From Acidimicrobiia bacterium (GTDB lineage Bacteria > Actinomycetota > Acidimicrobiia > IMCC26256 > DASPTH01): a stretch of 64,000 nt of DNA. Every line of letters starts with the position of its first letter. Position 1 is the stretch's first letter. A model generated the notes under the pieces. The model searched no databases and was not told where the DNA came from. It was given only the letters and a program-made list of their open reading frames with translations. The translations under genes were made by a program, and so were the position numbers. The stretch lies in contig JBBDHW010000033.1 in NCBI GenBank assembly GCA_040880805.1, positions 12,935-76,934 of the forward strand, written 5' to 3'. This document shows, one piece after another, positions 1 to 8,830 of this stretch.

Positions 1-14
1 GCATGCGAGCGCCC

Positions 15-37
15 GCGGCCGGGGTATCCCCGGCCGC
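15..37 (-). terminator. Hairpin downstream of SRP RNA, possible terminator
   Basis: A perfect 10-bp inverted repeat (GCGGCCGGGG, loop TAT, CCCCGGCCGC) lies about 75 nt past the 3' end of the minus-strand SRP RNA. There is no T-tract, so termination is inferred only from position and stability; such hairpins are common after actinobacterial transcription units. Confidence 0.4.
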
Positions 38-113
38 AGCGAGCGCGCGAATAGTGAGGACCGTGCACCCGCCGTCGACACTGGCGCCATGAGGTCGTAC
101 TCGTCGTTGGCTC

Positions 114-212
114 GGGTCAGGCACCCCTGCGGCACACGGGAGGGCCCGCTGAGAGCTGCTTCCTTCCGGACCTGACTCGGTTCACAGGATCCCGTTGCGC
201 AGGACCCGACCC
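114..212 (-). ncRNA. ffs: Signal recognition particle RNA (small bacterial type)
   Basis: This is the RNA core of the signal recognition particle, which binds Ffh and targets nascent membrane proteins. The minus strand carries the universal Ffh-binding motif CAGGTCCGGAAGGAAGCAGC at about 156-175. The ends pair (GGGTC at the 5' end, GACCC at the 3' end), giving a hairpin of about 99 nt, the size of the E. coli 4.5S type. A TACGAG box at 220-225 lies 7 nt upstream of the inferred +1. The exact ends are inferred from pairing. Confidence 0.93.
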
Positions 213-344
213 TCGACGCCTCGTACGAGCCGTACCTCATTGCAGCCCGAGCCTCGGGCGGGAATTCAGCCCCCCATACGTGGGTTTGGGGTACAGGGCC
301 CCACGAGCTCCCCGCCAAGCACGGTCGGGTGCCAGGCTACCCGG

Positions 345-788
345 ATGGACTACGAGGTGAGCCTCGCGACCGTCGAGTCACAGACGATCGCCGCGGTGCG
401 CGAGCGCGTCACACCCGGCGACATCGCGTCTCGGTTCGGCGCGGCGCTCGACCAGGTGTGGCAGTTCGTGCGCGGGGCGGGCTTCGGCACCGGACACAAC
501 GTCTTCGTGTACGACGATGCCAACCCGGGACTCATCGAGTTCGGCGTGCAGGTCGACACTTCGTTCGAGGACGGCGACGTCGTCGTCTGCTCGGAGACAC
601 CGGCGGGCACGGTCGCGCGCGCCACGCATGTCGGACCGTACGACCAACTCGGCGTTGCGCATGCGGGCGTCCGCGCGTGGTGCCGCGACGAAGGCCGAGC
701 GCTCGCGGGGACCTTCTGGGAGATCTACGGCGACTGGGACGACGACCCCGCGCGCCTGCGCACCGACGTCTTCTACCTGCTCGTCTGA
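345..788 (+). CDS. GyrI-like small-molecule-binding domain protein
   Basis: 147 residues (MDYEVSLATVES...). It matches the GyrI-like/AraC effector-binding fold: an N-terminal beta strand with a conserved VES, then an ATHVGPYDQLG motif near residue 100 followed by a helix, GTFWEIYGDW, and a terminal TDVFYLL strand. Family members are stand-alone binding proteins or sensory halves of regulators; no DNA-binding domain is present here. The start is the ATG where family similarity begins; in-frame codons further upstream would run into the promoter region of the divergent SRP RNA. The ligand is unknown. Confidence 0.8.
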   Translation: MDYEVSLATVESQTIAAVRERVTPGDIASRFGAALDQVWQFVRGAGFGTGHNVFVYDDANPGLIEFGVQVDTSFEDGDVVVCSETPAGTVARATHVGPYDQLGVAHAGVRAWCRDEGRALAGTFWEIYGDWDDDPARLRTDVFYLLV

Positions 789-815
789 CTCACCCGGGTA
801 CCCTGATCGACCCCG

Positions 816-903
816 GGAGGGGTGCGAGAGCGGCCGAATCGGCACGCTTGGAAAGCGTGTGTGGGGCAACTCACCGTGGGTTCGAATCCCACTCCCTCCG
901 CCA
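816..903 (+). tRNA. tRNA-Ser (anticodon GGA)
   Basis: A class II tRNA with a long variable arm. The acceptor GGAGGGG pairs with TCCCTCC (one G-U), the anticodon stem is CACGC/GCGTG with loop TTGGAAA (anticodon GGA at 850-852), and the T-arm contains GGTTCGAATCC. The CCA end is encoded (901-903). Anticodon GGA reads UCC and UCU. Confidence 0.96.
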
Positions 904-1081
904 CTCCCTCCGCCGTTGCAGGATTCACAACATTCCCCCTGGTGAGCGTGCCACGCGAGCGCCCAGTCGCTCGCTGAAGGACCTCGCCTCTTTCGAAGCG
1001 GGTCGAACTCGGGATGGTCGCGCCCCCGAAACACACTTCGATGTCGGTGCTTGGACTCGGGTGTCGTGTGAGAATCGCGGA

Positions 1082-1489
1082 ATGCCTCGTCAGCCCCTAC
1101 CGCCGACTGCCGCGGTAGTTCGGTTCATCGACTGCATCAACTGCGGCGACCTCGAAGGTCTCGGCGCCTTGATGAGCGCCGATCATCGACTTGTTGTGCT
1201 TGACGAACGACCACTGGTCGGACGAGATGCGAACATCGACGCTTGGAACGGCTACTTCTCGGCCTTTCCTGACTACGTCATCTATCCACGACACATCGCG
1301 ACGGCCGGCGCCAATGTCGCGGTGCTGGGAACGACTACCGGCTCTCATCTCGGCTTGGTCGACGAGGACGAGATGCAACTCGACGTGATCTGGCTCGCCG
1401 AGTCATCGGACGGGAGGCTGTCGCTGTGGCTGGTGGCGGAGGACACGCCGTCGCTTCGTGAGAGCACCGGCATTCCATCCACCGCCTGA
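1082..1489 (+). CDS. SnoaL-like (NTF2-fold) protein
   Basis: 135 residues. The pattern of a long N-terminal helix (AAVVRFIDCINCGDLEGLGALMSADH), then WNGYFSAFPDYVIYPRHI and a terminal sheet is the NTF2/SnoaL cone fold, used by small cyclases, isomerases and limonene-epoxide-hydrolase-like enzymes. Catalytic residues cannot be assigned. The ATG follows a GAGAAT box (1070-1075) by 6 nt with no ribosome-binding site, so it may be leaderless. The gene stands alone between tRNA-Ser and the toxin-antitoxin-like pair. Confidence 0.75.
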   Translation: MPRQPLPPTAAVVRFIDCINCGDLEGLGALMSADHRLVVLDERPLVGRDANIDAWNGYFSAFPDYVIYPRHIATAGANVAVLGTTTGSHLGLVDEDEMQLDVIWLAESSDGRLSLWLVAEDTPSLRESTGIPSTA

Positions 1490-1543
1490 AGGGTCATGAG
1501 CTCCCGGCCCGGAGAGGGCCCGCGTCAAAGTACGATCGAGGTC

Positions 1544-1705
1544 GTGGGTGCCTCGATGCTCGAAGACGAGCGCGGCGTTGACCGCCAGCAGATCAGGGAG
1601 CACCTCGCGCTGTCACCCGCCGAGCGCGTCGAACGACTGGTCCACACCGTCGCCGTCTGGAGCGAGATCCTTACGCAGGCAGGTACCCCGCCATTGGCTC
1701 GATGA
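1544..1705 (+). CDS. Small helical partner of the downstream nucleotidyltransferase (antitoxin-like)
   Basis: 53 residues, mostly helical, containing LSPAERVERLVHTV, a sequence style seen in small proteins encoded just before AbiEii-like nucleotidyltransferases. Its TGA overlaps the ATG of the next gene by 4 nt (ATGA), implying translational coupling. The GTG start is chosen because TACGAT (1531-1536) sits 7 nt upstream, suggesting a leaderless transcript; an ATG at 1556 (MLEDERG) is the alternative. The antitoxin role is inferred from pairing only. Confidence 0.6.
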   Translation: MGASMLEDERGVDRQQIREHLALSPAERVERLVHTVAVWSEILTQAGTPPLAR

Positions 1706-2214
1706 CGTTCGATCCAAGGCTCATCTGTGCCGCGCTCGAAGACGAAGGCGTTCGATTCGTGCTCATCGGCGGTTTCGCCGCGACGATCCACGGTTCTCCG
1801 CTCCCGACTTCCGACATCGACATCGTCCCTGCGCGCGATGACGAGAACCTTGAACGACTCGCGCGGGCGCTCGTTCGCCTGCATGCACGGCTGAGGACCG
1901 AGGGCGGGCCGGTCGATGTGCGCATCGACGCTGGCTTTCTGCGTGCGATGCCCTTCATCCTGAACCTGGTGACCGACTACGGCGACATCGATCTCACCTT
2001 CTCGCCGGCAGGTCGGCTCGACGGCTTCGACGGCTGGGACGAGGGCGCAATCGAGGCCGAGATCGGACCCGGTCTCGTCGTACGAATCGCCGCACTCGAC
2101 GACATCATCGACTCGAAGCGCACCGCGGGTCGGCCCAAGGACGACCACGCGCTCCCGTATCTCGAGTCACTCCGCGACGAGATCCTGAGCCAACGCAAGG
2201 ATCGTGGCCCGTAG
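1702..2214 (+). CDS. Nucleotidyltransferase-fold protein (MNT/AbiEii/DUF6036-like)
   Basis: 170 residues. The polymerase-beta nucleotidyltransferase signature is clear: FVLIGGFAATIHG near residues 20-32, then TSDIDI with the paired metal-binding aspartates at about 37-42, and DIDL further on. The C-terminal KRTAGRPKDDHALPYLE is typical of DUF6036/AbiEii-like relatives. Family members act as type IV or minimal nucleotidyltransferase toxins that modify tRNA, or as unknown transferases. The gene overlaps its small upstream partner by 4 nt. Toxin function is inferred, not shown. Confidence 0.75.
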   Translation: MTFDPRLICAALEDEGVRFVLIGGFAATIHGSPLPTSDIDIVPARDDENLERLARALVRLHARLRTEGGPVDVRIDAGFLRAMPFILNLVTDYGDIDLTFSPAGRLDGFDGWDEGAIEAEIGPGLVVRIAALDDIIDSKRTAGRPKDDHALPYLESLRDEILSQRKDRGP

Positions 2215-2218
2215 GCGC

Positions 2219-2308
2219 GGGTTCGAAAGACGGTGCATTAGTTCCGCACCGTCGTGAGATTGACAACGTTTCCCCTGGTCGGATGGGGTTCGAAGGACGC
2301 ACATTCCC
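2219..2308. repeat. Dispersed ~80-90 bp repeat, copy A
   Basis: Contains GTTCGAAAGACGGTGCATTA, which recurs almost exactly at 9541 and in variant form at 13168. Inside this copy GACGGTGC (2229-2236) and GCACCGTC (2246-2253) form a perfect 8-bp hairpin. Further along, TTGACAACG..CCCCTGGTCGG and GGTTCGAAGGACGCAC..TTCCC also have counterparts in copies B and D. Confidence 0.6.
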
Positions 2309-2614
2309 TTCATAGCGAGTCCGCACTCGAGAGCGCATAGGTGCGTTCTGCACTGCCGCCACACGCGCCCCGCGTGTTCTCGGGCGCGCGTTCTTGCGCG
2401 CTGCCTCGTTCACCGGAATATCTACCGCTATGGGCGGGCACCATCTGCAGGTTCGGTGGAGCGAAGCAAGGCCCTGCCGGTTCCGCGCTCCCGCCGTTGG
2501 TGTTCTCACATGGCGCCGGCACGGCTCGGGAGCGCAGCTCTCACCAGGGTCAACGGATATTGGCATTCTCATTCGTTGGCGCGTAGGTGCGACTGCACGC
2601 GATGGTTTTGTAGC
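2309..2614. other. Intergenic stretch without a recognised gene
   Basis: About 300 bp. A 7-bp perfect hairpin (ACACGCG, CCC, CGCGTGT at 2361-2377) is the only structure seen. The open frames crossing it show no recognisable domain. It may be degraded sequence. Confidence 0.4.
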
Positions 2615-4051
2615 TCAGTCGTTCCCCGCCGCCGGGAGCGTGCTCGGCGCCGTCGAGCGTCGGCGGCGGCCACCGTTCATCTTGGGGCTTCGATTGCCGT
2701 TCTGGGCCACGGCAGTTCGCGGTTCGGGTGTGACCGCCGTTCCGTGGGCGTTGTGGACAACGACACGGTTTCGCCCTTTGAGCTTTGCCTCGAACATTGC
2801 GGCGTCAGCTCGCCCGAGGAGGGTGGGGAAATCTTCGTCCTCGTTGGCATCGACCACGCCGAAGCTTGCGGTGTACTTCGGCAAGCCCGCGTCGCGCACC
2901 GCGGTGTCGAGGTTGGCCCGAACGCTCTCGAGAGACGCCCCCGCGTCCACTGCGGTGCAGGACGGTAGGACGATGGCGAATTCCTCGCCGCCGTATCGGC
3001 ACACAAGGTCTTGGCCACGCAGCGACCCGCGCAGCGTCTGCGCGAAGAGCCGCAACGCCCGATCGCCGGTCTCGTGACCGTAGGTGTCGTTGAGCTGCTT
3101 GAAGTGGTCGAGGTCGGCCATCACTATCGCGAATGGCGTGACGTCGTTGCGCAGCAGCCGCACCTTGTTCTCGAGCGCGCGCCGATTCAACAGCCCGGTG
3201 AGGCTGTCGGTGGCGGCTTGGAGCTGGGTCTCGGCCATGACCCGCAAGAGACCGATCCGTGCCCCGGCCAGGTTGGCCAACGTCTGGAGATCCCCAATCT
3301 TCTCTTCGCCGAAGACCGCGAAGGGCTCTGCGGTGGCGTGGATCACACCAACCGTGCGACCCATGATCGACACCGGCACGCACACGGCCGAACACCGGCC
3401 GAGTGCACGCCCGCGCAGCTTTGGGCAGGCGTCGAGCTCTTCGCTGTCGCTAAAGCGTTGCACCTGGGCGCGGCGCGCGGCGGGGCAGTGGTCGGGCGAG
3501 TCGACGCCACAAGTCGGGGGGTCACCGGTCGGCGATGACGCTGCCATACGTGACAAATGGGCATGACTGTTGTCGGCGAGGAGCAACTCGACCGGCGACT
3601 CCGGCAGCGTCGACACGAAGGCGCGTTCTACTGCCTCGATGACCTCGGGCTCACCCTCGGCCATCTCTAAAGCATTGGCCAATCGGGCCTCGAACTCTTG
3701 TCGTCGAACCTGGACCTCGCGCCGGTCAGCCTCGCCTTCGGCGTTGCTCACCGCTTCGGCCAACTGGCGTTGCAGCACCTTCGCGAACTCGTGGCTGCGC
3801 TGCTGCTGCTTGACGCTGCTGAACGACATCGCGGTCGCTACAGGGGCCGCGAATAGAGCCATCAAGCCTCCGACAACCAGATAGCGATCGCCACCCGAAA
3901 CTACGACTGTCGCGACGAACGCCGCGACCATGCTCAACCCGACGGCGAGCGCGGTACCGGCCAACGCGTACACGCCCGCGAGCCGCTCCGCCATCGCCTG
4001 AGCCTCGCCCCACTCGGCCTCCGTGGCCTCGATACCCCGACGTTGGGTCAT
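2615..4051 (-). CDS. Membrane-anchored GAF-GGDEF diguanylate cyclase
   Basis: 478 residues. Two transmembrane helices (about 24-52 and 57-76) are followed by a charged coiled coil (80-135), a GAF-like sensor (about 140-270, Cys-rich around DHCP and DACP) and a GGDEF domain (about 278-435). The active-site signature is YGGEEF (353-358), and an RGQD inhibitory site lies at 345-348, so cyclase activity with c-di-GMP product inhibition is expected. The ATG has a good upstream GGGAGG. The gene is divergent from a second c-di-GMP enzyme. In-frame sequence upstream of this start belongs to a separate small, frameshifted gene. Confidence 0.9.
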   Translation of the reverse strand: MTQRRGIEATEAEWGEAQAMAERLAGVYALAGTALAVGLSMVAAFVATVVVSGGDRYLVVGGLMALFAAPVATAMSFSSVKQQQRSHEFAKVLQRQLAEAVSNAEGEADRREVQVRRQEFEARLANALEMAEGEPEVIEAVERAFVSTLPESPVELLLADNSHAHLSRMAASSPTGDPPTCGVDSPDHCPAARRAQVQRFSDSEELDACPKLRGRALGRCSAVCVPVSIMGRTVGVIHATAEPFAVFGEEKIGDLQTLANLAGARIGLLRVMAETQLQAATDSLTGLLNRRALENKVRLLRNDVTPFAIVMADLDHFKQLNDTYGHETGDRALRLFAQTLRGSLRGQDLVCRYGGEEFAIVLPSCTAVDAGASLESVRANLDTAVRDAGLPKYTASFGVVDANEDEDFPTLLGRADAAMFEAKLKGRNRVVVHNAHGTAVTPEPRTAVAQNGNRSPKMNGGRRRRSTAPSTLPAAGND

Positions 4052-4071
4052 GACTACCTCCCGTCCGCAGC

Positions 4072-4366
4072 TCAGCCCGGCCCGTGCTGCGCCGACCCCC
4101 AGGGAGATGCCCTCTCCAGGGTCTTTCGACCATCGGAGTTGCCCTCTGAAGCACGAGTTACCGCTCGTCTGAGCCCGAGCTCCGACAAGACTTCGGTCTC
4201 CTCGCAAGCCTGTCGCTCGAGAGCACGCGGTACCTCCTCGACGTTCACCGGCGATGCACTCCTGCGCGAGCTGCGCGATCGGCACGCCCTGAACGCCGCG
4301 CCGGACGCTGTCGCGCGCGGTTTCCAGCTCGACCTCGCTGAGGTGTAGCCCAGGAGTCTCGTCCAT
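4072..4366 (-). pseudogene. Small acidic helical gene interrupted by a frameshift (tentative)
   Basis: The minus strand reads MDETPGLHLSEVELETARDS.. and ..VPIAQLAQECIAG with strong G/C third-position bias up to about 4247. The reading then continues sensibly only in another frame (EEVPRALERQACEETEVLSE..), ending at 4072, 20 nt before the diguanylate cyclase start. Joined, it would be a helical acidic protein of about 95 residues. No family is recognised. It could be an old frameshift, a sequence error or chance. Confidence 0.35.
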
Positions 4367-4451
4367 TGCGGTCTCCTATCCCACCTCCCGATCACAGTCC
4401 CTCGCCAGGATGTCGCAGGCATGACCTGCATGCTACCACTGAGCGTGGGTA

Positions 4452-4457
4452 TATAGT
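4452..4457 (+). promoter_or_regulatory. -10 box of the PAS-GGDEF-EAL gene (leaderless start)
   Basis: TATAGT lies 8 nt upstream of the GTG at 4466, the spacing expected when transcription starts at the start codon. No convincing -35 hexamer is visible. Confidence 0.5.
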
Positions 4458-4465
4458 CACGTTGC

Positions 4466-7400
4466 GTGGTATCTATTCGTCGTTGTGGCATGGTCGAAAC
4501 CCTGCCGTGGGTCGAGCCGACGGGATCGCCTCGCCACCTTGAGGGTGTCGGGGCGCTTCCCGACACGCTCGTCCACCTGAGCGGTGACGGCAGGGTGCTC
4601 GACTGCTGGCTGGGTTGGGCGAGCGATCTGGAATCGCGGATGCGGCCGGGCGACGTCATCGGGGTCAAGGTCGGTGACCTCCTTTCGCCGGAATCAACGG
4701 TTCGGGTGATGGAGGGCGTCACGCGGGCGTTGGAGACCGGTGAGGTCGTGTCCTGTGTCTGGCAGGCCGGACGCGACATGGACAGTGCCCGCTCGTTCTG
4801 GCAGGGCCGGTTCCGTCGCGGCGGCGCCGACGAGGTGATGGTCGTGATCGGGGACGTCACCGCGGAGGTGAGCCGTCAGGCCGCCGAGCAGCACGTCTTC
4901 GAGCTGAGCCGGCTGGTGATCGCGGCGACACATGAGGGAGCCGATACGGCGGTTCAGGACGCGTTGCGCCGCACCGCGGCGTTCGTCGGGAGTCGAGGAG
5001 CGCTTGTACTGGTGCCCGACGACGACAGCCCGCTGGGCTTCACGATCGCCCATGCGTGGACCCCGGTCGGGGTCCCGGCGGACGTCCCCGCGGTCTCGCC
5101 GGGTCGACACAGCTGGCTCGCCACCTTCCTCGCCGGTCTCGAGGAGCCGGTGATCCTCGAGACCGCGCACCTTCCCGAGGAGGCGTTCATCCTGCGCTGG
5201 ATCGCGCGCGAACAAGGGCTCGTCAGCATCGGACTGATCCCCCTGGTGTGTGACGCCGAGCGGCTGGGGCTGATTGCGGTCGGCTTCCCGACCCTCCCGG
5301 ATCGGGTCGCCCGGTTTCGCTTCGCGTCGCTCGGCGCGCTCGGGCCGTTACTGCTCAGCGTCAGGGAACGCCACCAACGCGAGCGAGACGAGTGGCTCCG
5401 TCACGCGGAGGAGCAGTTCCGGTCGGTGCTGCATCATTCCGCTGACATCGTGCTGAGGCTCGACGACGAGGCCCGACTCGTCTTCGTCAGTCCCTCCGTG
5501 CGCGAGATCCTCGGGTACGAGCCGGCTGAGCTCCTCGGTGAGAACGTGCTCATGCTCCTCCACCCCGACGACCTGCCCGAAGCGCTCAGCCGTTTCGAGC
5601 AGTTCCCTCTCGGCTCGGCTCGCCGAAGTCGCGTGCTTCGCATCCGGCATCGAGACGGCTCCTGGCGCAGCATCGAGTGCGTCCTCACCGACTTACGTGA
5701 CGATCCCGCAGTCGGGGGTTTCGTCGCGGTCGCCCGTGACATCACCGAGCAGCTCGAGACCCAAGAGGCGCTCCGCCAGAACGAACGGAAAAACGACGCG
5801 CTGCTGCGCTACTCGACCGACATGGTCGCGGTGACCGACGCGCAGGGCATGCTCCTCCATCTCACGCCCAATCAGGTTCTGGGTTATCCAGTTGGCTCGT
5901 TGGTCGGCACGGACACGCTCGAGTTCGTGCACCCTGACGACTGGGAGCGAGCGCAAGCGGCAGGCGCCCGAGTGCTCGAGCAGCCCGAGCAATCGGTTCG
6001 CGTCGAGTTGCGCGTTCGTCACTGTGATGGCAGTTGGCGCCACTTCGATGTAGTGATGACCAGCTGTCTCGACGATCCCGCAGTTGGGGGCATCATCGTG
6101 AACGGCCGCGATATCACCCAACTGGTCGAGGCCGAGCGCGAACGAGCAAAGAGCGAGGCCGAGTTCCGCTTTCTCGCCGAGCGGGCCAGCGACATGATCT
6201 ACCGCTACTGCATCGCGCCCGAACCGGGCTTTGAGTATGTGAGCAACGCCGCGGAGACCATGATCGGGTTCACGCCCGCGGAGTTCTACGCCGATCCCGA
6301 GCTCATGATTCGCCGGGTGCACCCCGATGATCGACGCACGGCGATCACGCACCTGAAGGATCCCCGGACTGCCGCGGAACGGGTGCGGTTCCGCTGGCGC
6401 CACAACAACGGGGAATGGGTGTGGACCGAGCATCGCACCGTACCCATCTTCGACGACGAGGGGCGCATGGTCGCCGCCGAAGGCATCGCCCGCGACATCA
6501 CCGAGCAGGTGCGCGCGGAGACCGAGATCCGCGAGCGGGAGCTGCTCTCACGCTCGGTGCTCGAATCGATCAGCGGCCCGGCCGCCGTGCTCGATGCCGA
6601 AGGTACGATCCTGCGGGTCAACCAAGACTGGACCGCGCTGATGGCCCGGGCGAGCGGCGGCAAGCCCGAGATCGCGTCGATCGGCGCCAACTATCTGACC
6701 TTGTGCGACGGCGCGGCGTCCCACGCCGTCCCTGGCGCAGAGCAGGCTGCGACAGGGGTGCGCGCGGTGCTCTCGGGCGCGCAGGACACGTTCCGGTTTG
6801 ACTACCCGATGCCCCTGCCGGACGACGAGCGCTGGTTCGTGATGCGCGTCTCACCGTTGCGGACCGAGACCGGCGGCGTCGTCGTGCACCACGTCGACAT
6901 CACCGACGGCAAACGCTACGAGGAGCAGCTCGCCCGTCAGGCGCTGCACGATCCGCTGACCGGTCTCGCCAACCGTGCGCTGCTCGCCGACCGGCTCGAG
7001 GGCGCGCTCGGCCGTGCCCGTCCCCGCACCGCGTCGGTCGGAGTCCTGTTGCTCGGCCTCGACCGCTTCAACGTCGTGAACGACGGGCTTGGACACGCGG
7101 CCGGGGACGACCTCCTGGTGGCGGTCTCCGCACGTCTCCTGGAACTCGCGCTGCCCGGCGACACGGTGGCACGATTGAGCGGCGACGAGTTCGTGGTACT
7201 TCGCGAGGGCCTCCACGGCGAGCAAGAACCGGGCGCGCTCGCCAAGCGCCTCGTCGATGCCTTCGCCGCGCCGCTCCGCGAGGCGAACGGGGAACCCATC
7301 ACCGTGACCGTCAGCGTCGGCATCGCGCTCGGCGACCGCAAAGCGAGCGGCGACGAGCTCTTACGCCACGCCGACGCCGCGATGCATCACGCCAAGGAGC

Positions 7401-8269
7401 GCGGCAGAAACCGCTTCGAGTTCTTCGACAAGCGCCTCCACGCACGCGCGCTCACCCGGCTCGGCATCGAGACCGAGTTGCACCACGCGATCGACCACGG
7501 GGCATTCCGGCTCGTCTACCAACCGATCATCGACCTGTGCTCCGGCGTCCTCGAGGGCGTCGAGGCGCTGCTGCGATGGGAGCACCCGATGCGGGGCCTG
7601 CTCCTGCCCGAGGAGTTCCTCGATGTCGCAGAAGAGGCGGGGCTCCTCGTCCCGATCGGAGACTGGGTGCTGCGAGAGGCTTGCCGACAGGCGCGGGCGT
7701 GGCAGGACACGCAGCTCGAGGCGGGCGCCCCCCGCATCTCGGTGAACGTCGCGGCGCAGCAAATGCACCACCCAAACTTCGTCGACGAGGTCCGAGCCGC
7801 AATCGAAGCCGCGGGGATCGTCCCCGCGAAGCTCATGGTCGAACTTACCGAGACCGCACTCATGGACACCGACGTCGCACACACCGCGACCCAGCTGCAC
7901 AACTTCGGCGTGAGCCTCGCGATCGACGATTTCGGCACCGGCTACTCGTCGCTGAGCTACCTCAAACGACTCCCGGTCGACGAGGTCAAAATCGACCGCA
8001 GCTTCATCGACGGGCTCGGACACGACAACAACGACGCAGCCATCGTCGCGGCCATCGTGAATATGAGCCACACCCTCGGCCTCCTCTGTGTCGCCGAAGG
8101 CGTCGAGACGAGATGCCAACGCGACGCACTCCTCGCACTGGGCTGTGACCACGCACAGGGATTCCTCTTCGCGAAGCCCGCCGAACCCGGCATGATCGAC
8201 CAACTGCTCGCGGAACGCCCGCGCTCGACGACCGGCTCACCACGACCCTTCGTGTCGCTGAACACGTAG
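4466..8269 (+). CDS. Multi-PAS/GAF sensor with GGDEF and EAL domains
   Basis: 1267 residues, no membrane segment. Order: an N-terminal PAS-like region (about 30-130), GAF (about 140-300), four further PAS/PAC repeats to about 815 (each ending in a DITEQ- or DITD-type motif), GGDEF (about 825-985) and EAL (about 1000-1255). The GGDEF signature is the degenerate SGDEF near residue 905. The EAL domain keeps VEALLRW (about 1031), VELTETALMD, IDDFGTGYSSL (about 1152) and AEGVET, so phosphodiesterase activity is likely and cyclase activity doubtful. GTG 4466 is favoured by the adjacent -10 box; ATG 4490 is an alternative. Confidence 0.9.
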   Translation: MVSIRRCGMVETLPWVEPTGSPRHLEGVGALPDTLVHLSGDGRVLDCWLGWASDLESRMRPGDVIGVKVGDLLSPESTVRVMEGVTRALETGEVVSCVWQAGRDMDSARSFWQGRFRRGGADEVMVVIGDVTAEVSRQAAEQHVFELSRLVIAATHEGADTAVQDALRRTAAFVGSRGALVLVPDDDSPLGFTIAHAWTPVGVPADVPAVSPGRHSWLATFLAGLEEPVILETAHLPEEAFILRWIAREQGLVSIGLIPLVCDAERLGLIAVGFPTLPDRVARFRFASLGALGPLLLSVRERHQRERDEWLRHAEEQFRSVLHHSADIVLRLDDEARLVFVSPSVREILGYEPAELLGENVLMLLHPDDLPEALSRFEQFPLGSARRSRVLRIRHRDGSWRSIECVLTDLRDDPAVGGFVAVARDITEQLETQEALRQNERKNDALLRYSTDMVAVTDAQGMLLHLTPNQVLGYPVGSLVGTDTLEFVHPDDWERAQAAGARVLEQPEQSVRVELRVRHCDGSWRHFDVVMTSCLDDPAVGGIIVNGRDITQLVEAERERAKSEAEFRFLAERASDMIYRYCIAPEPGFEYVSNAAETMIGFTPAEFYADPELMIRRVHPDDRRTAITHLKDPRTAAERVRFRWRHNNGEWVWTEHRTVPIFDDEGRMVAAEGIARDITEQVRAETEIRERELLSRSVLESISGPAAVLDAEGTILRVNQDWTALMARASGGKPEIASIGANYLTLCDGAASHAVPGAEQAATGVRAVLSGAQDTFRFDYPMPLPDDERWFVMRVSPLRTETGGVVVHHVDITDGKRYEEQLARQALHDPLTGLANRALLADRLEGALGRARPRTASVGVLLLGLDRFNVVNDGLGHAAGDDLLVAVSARLLELALPGDTVARLSGDEFVVLREGLHGEQEPGALAKRLVDAFAAPLREANGEPITVTVSVGIALGDRKASGDELLRHADAAMHHAKERGRNRFEFFDKRLHARALTRLGIETELHHAIDHGAFRLVYQPIIDLCSGVLEGVEALLRWEHPMRGLLLPEEFLDVAEEAGLLVPIGDWVLREACRQARAWQDTQLEAGAPRISVNVAAQQMHHPNFVDEVRAAIEAAGIVPAKLMVELTETALMDTDVAHTATQLHNFGVSLAIDDFGTGYSSLSYLKRLPVDEVKIDRSFIDGLGHDNNDAAIVAAIVNMSHTLGLLCVAEGVETRCQRDALLALGCDHAQGFLFAKPAEPGMIDQLLAERPRSTTGSPRPFVSLNT

Positions 8270-8435
8270 CGCAAACAGAACAACCCAGCACTGGAATTCG
8301 ACGCGTACTCCGAGTCAATTCTGGACCAACCATTCGATCAACTTTCACCGGTGCGAAGCGGTCAAGATGCAGCCGGTGTTGACACCGCCGCACTGCTCGC
8401 CCGCGCGACGTTGACGCCCCGGTGAACTCCACAAC

Positions 8436-8792
8436 ATGACGCCAACACTGCCCGCAGGACACGGGCTGATCGCGGCACTGCGCGACTCGGGAGGTCGGTG
8501 CGGCACCTGGGTGCCCTGCTTCGGAGCAGTCTGCTGCCGCTACCTCGCCGATGCGGCGTCCGAGGGCGCGCTGGTTCATGGTGACGGCATCGTGCTCGAT
8601 GCCGACCAGGCGTTCATCGACATGTTCGGGTTCGCGGAACCCGCCGACGTGGTCGGAAAGAACGTCGTCGAGCTGATCGCGGCCCTGGGCCGCGCCCTCG
8701 ACGGTGCGGCGTGTTTTGGCTGCTCACGACGTGGACCTGCCGGCGCCGCCCCCACGACCGGCGCCACGGGAGAAGACACCGTGGCCCGATGA
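8436..8792 (+). pseudogene. Truncated PAS-domain fragment
   Basis: The central part reads as the first half of a PAS domain (EGALVHGDGIVLDADQAF.., FGFAEPADVVGKNVVELIA). Similarity stops abruptly after about 45 residues; the rest is low-complexity and lacks the PAS core strands and any output domain. It lies just downstream of the large PAS-GGDEF-EAL gene, so it may be a remnant of a duplicated sensor. Confidence 0.5.
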
Positions 8793-8830
8793 GCGAGCGG
8801 CCGAGTCGGCGTCGGGTCGTCCGAGTAGAG

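Noticed and set aside
195-344. N-terminal extension of the GyrI-like protein
   Set aside because: The in-frame extension overlaps the SRP RNA and its promoter and has no similarity to the family.
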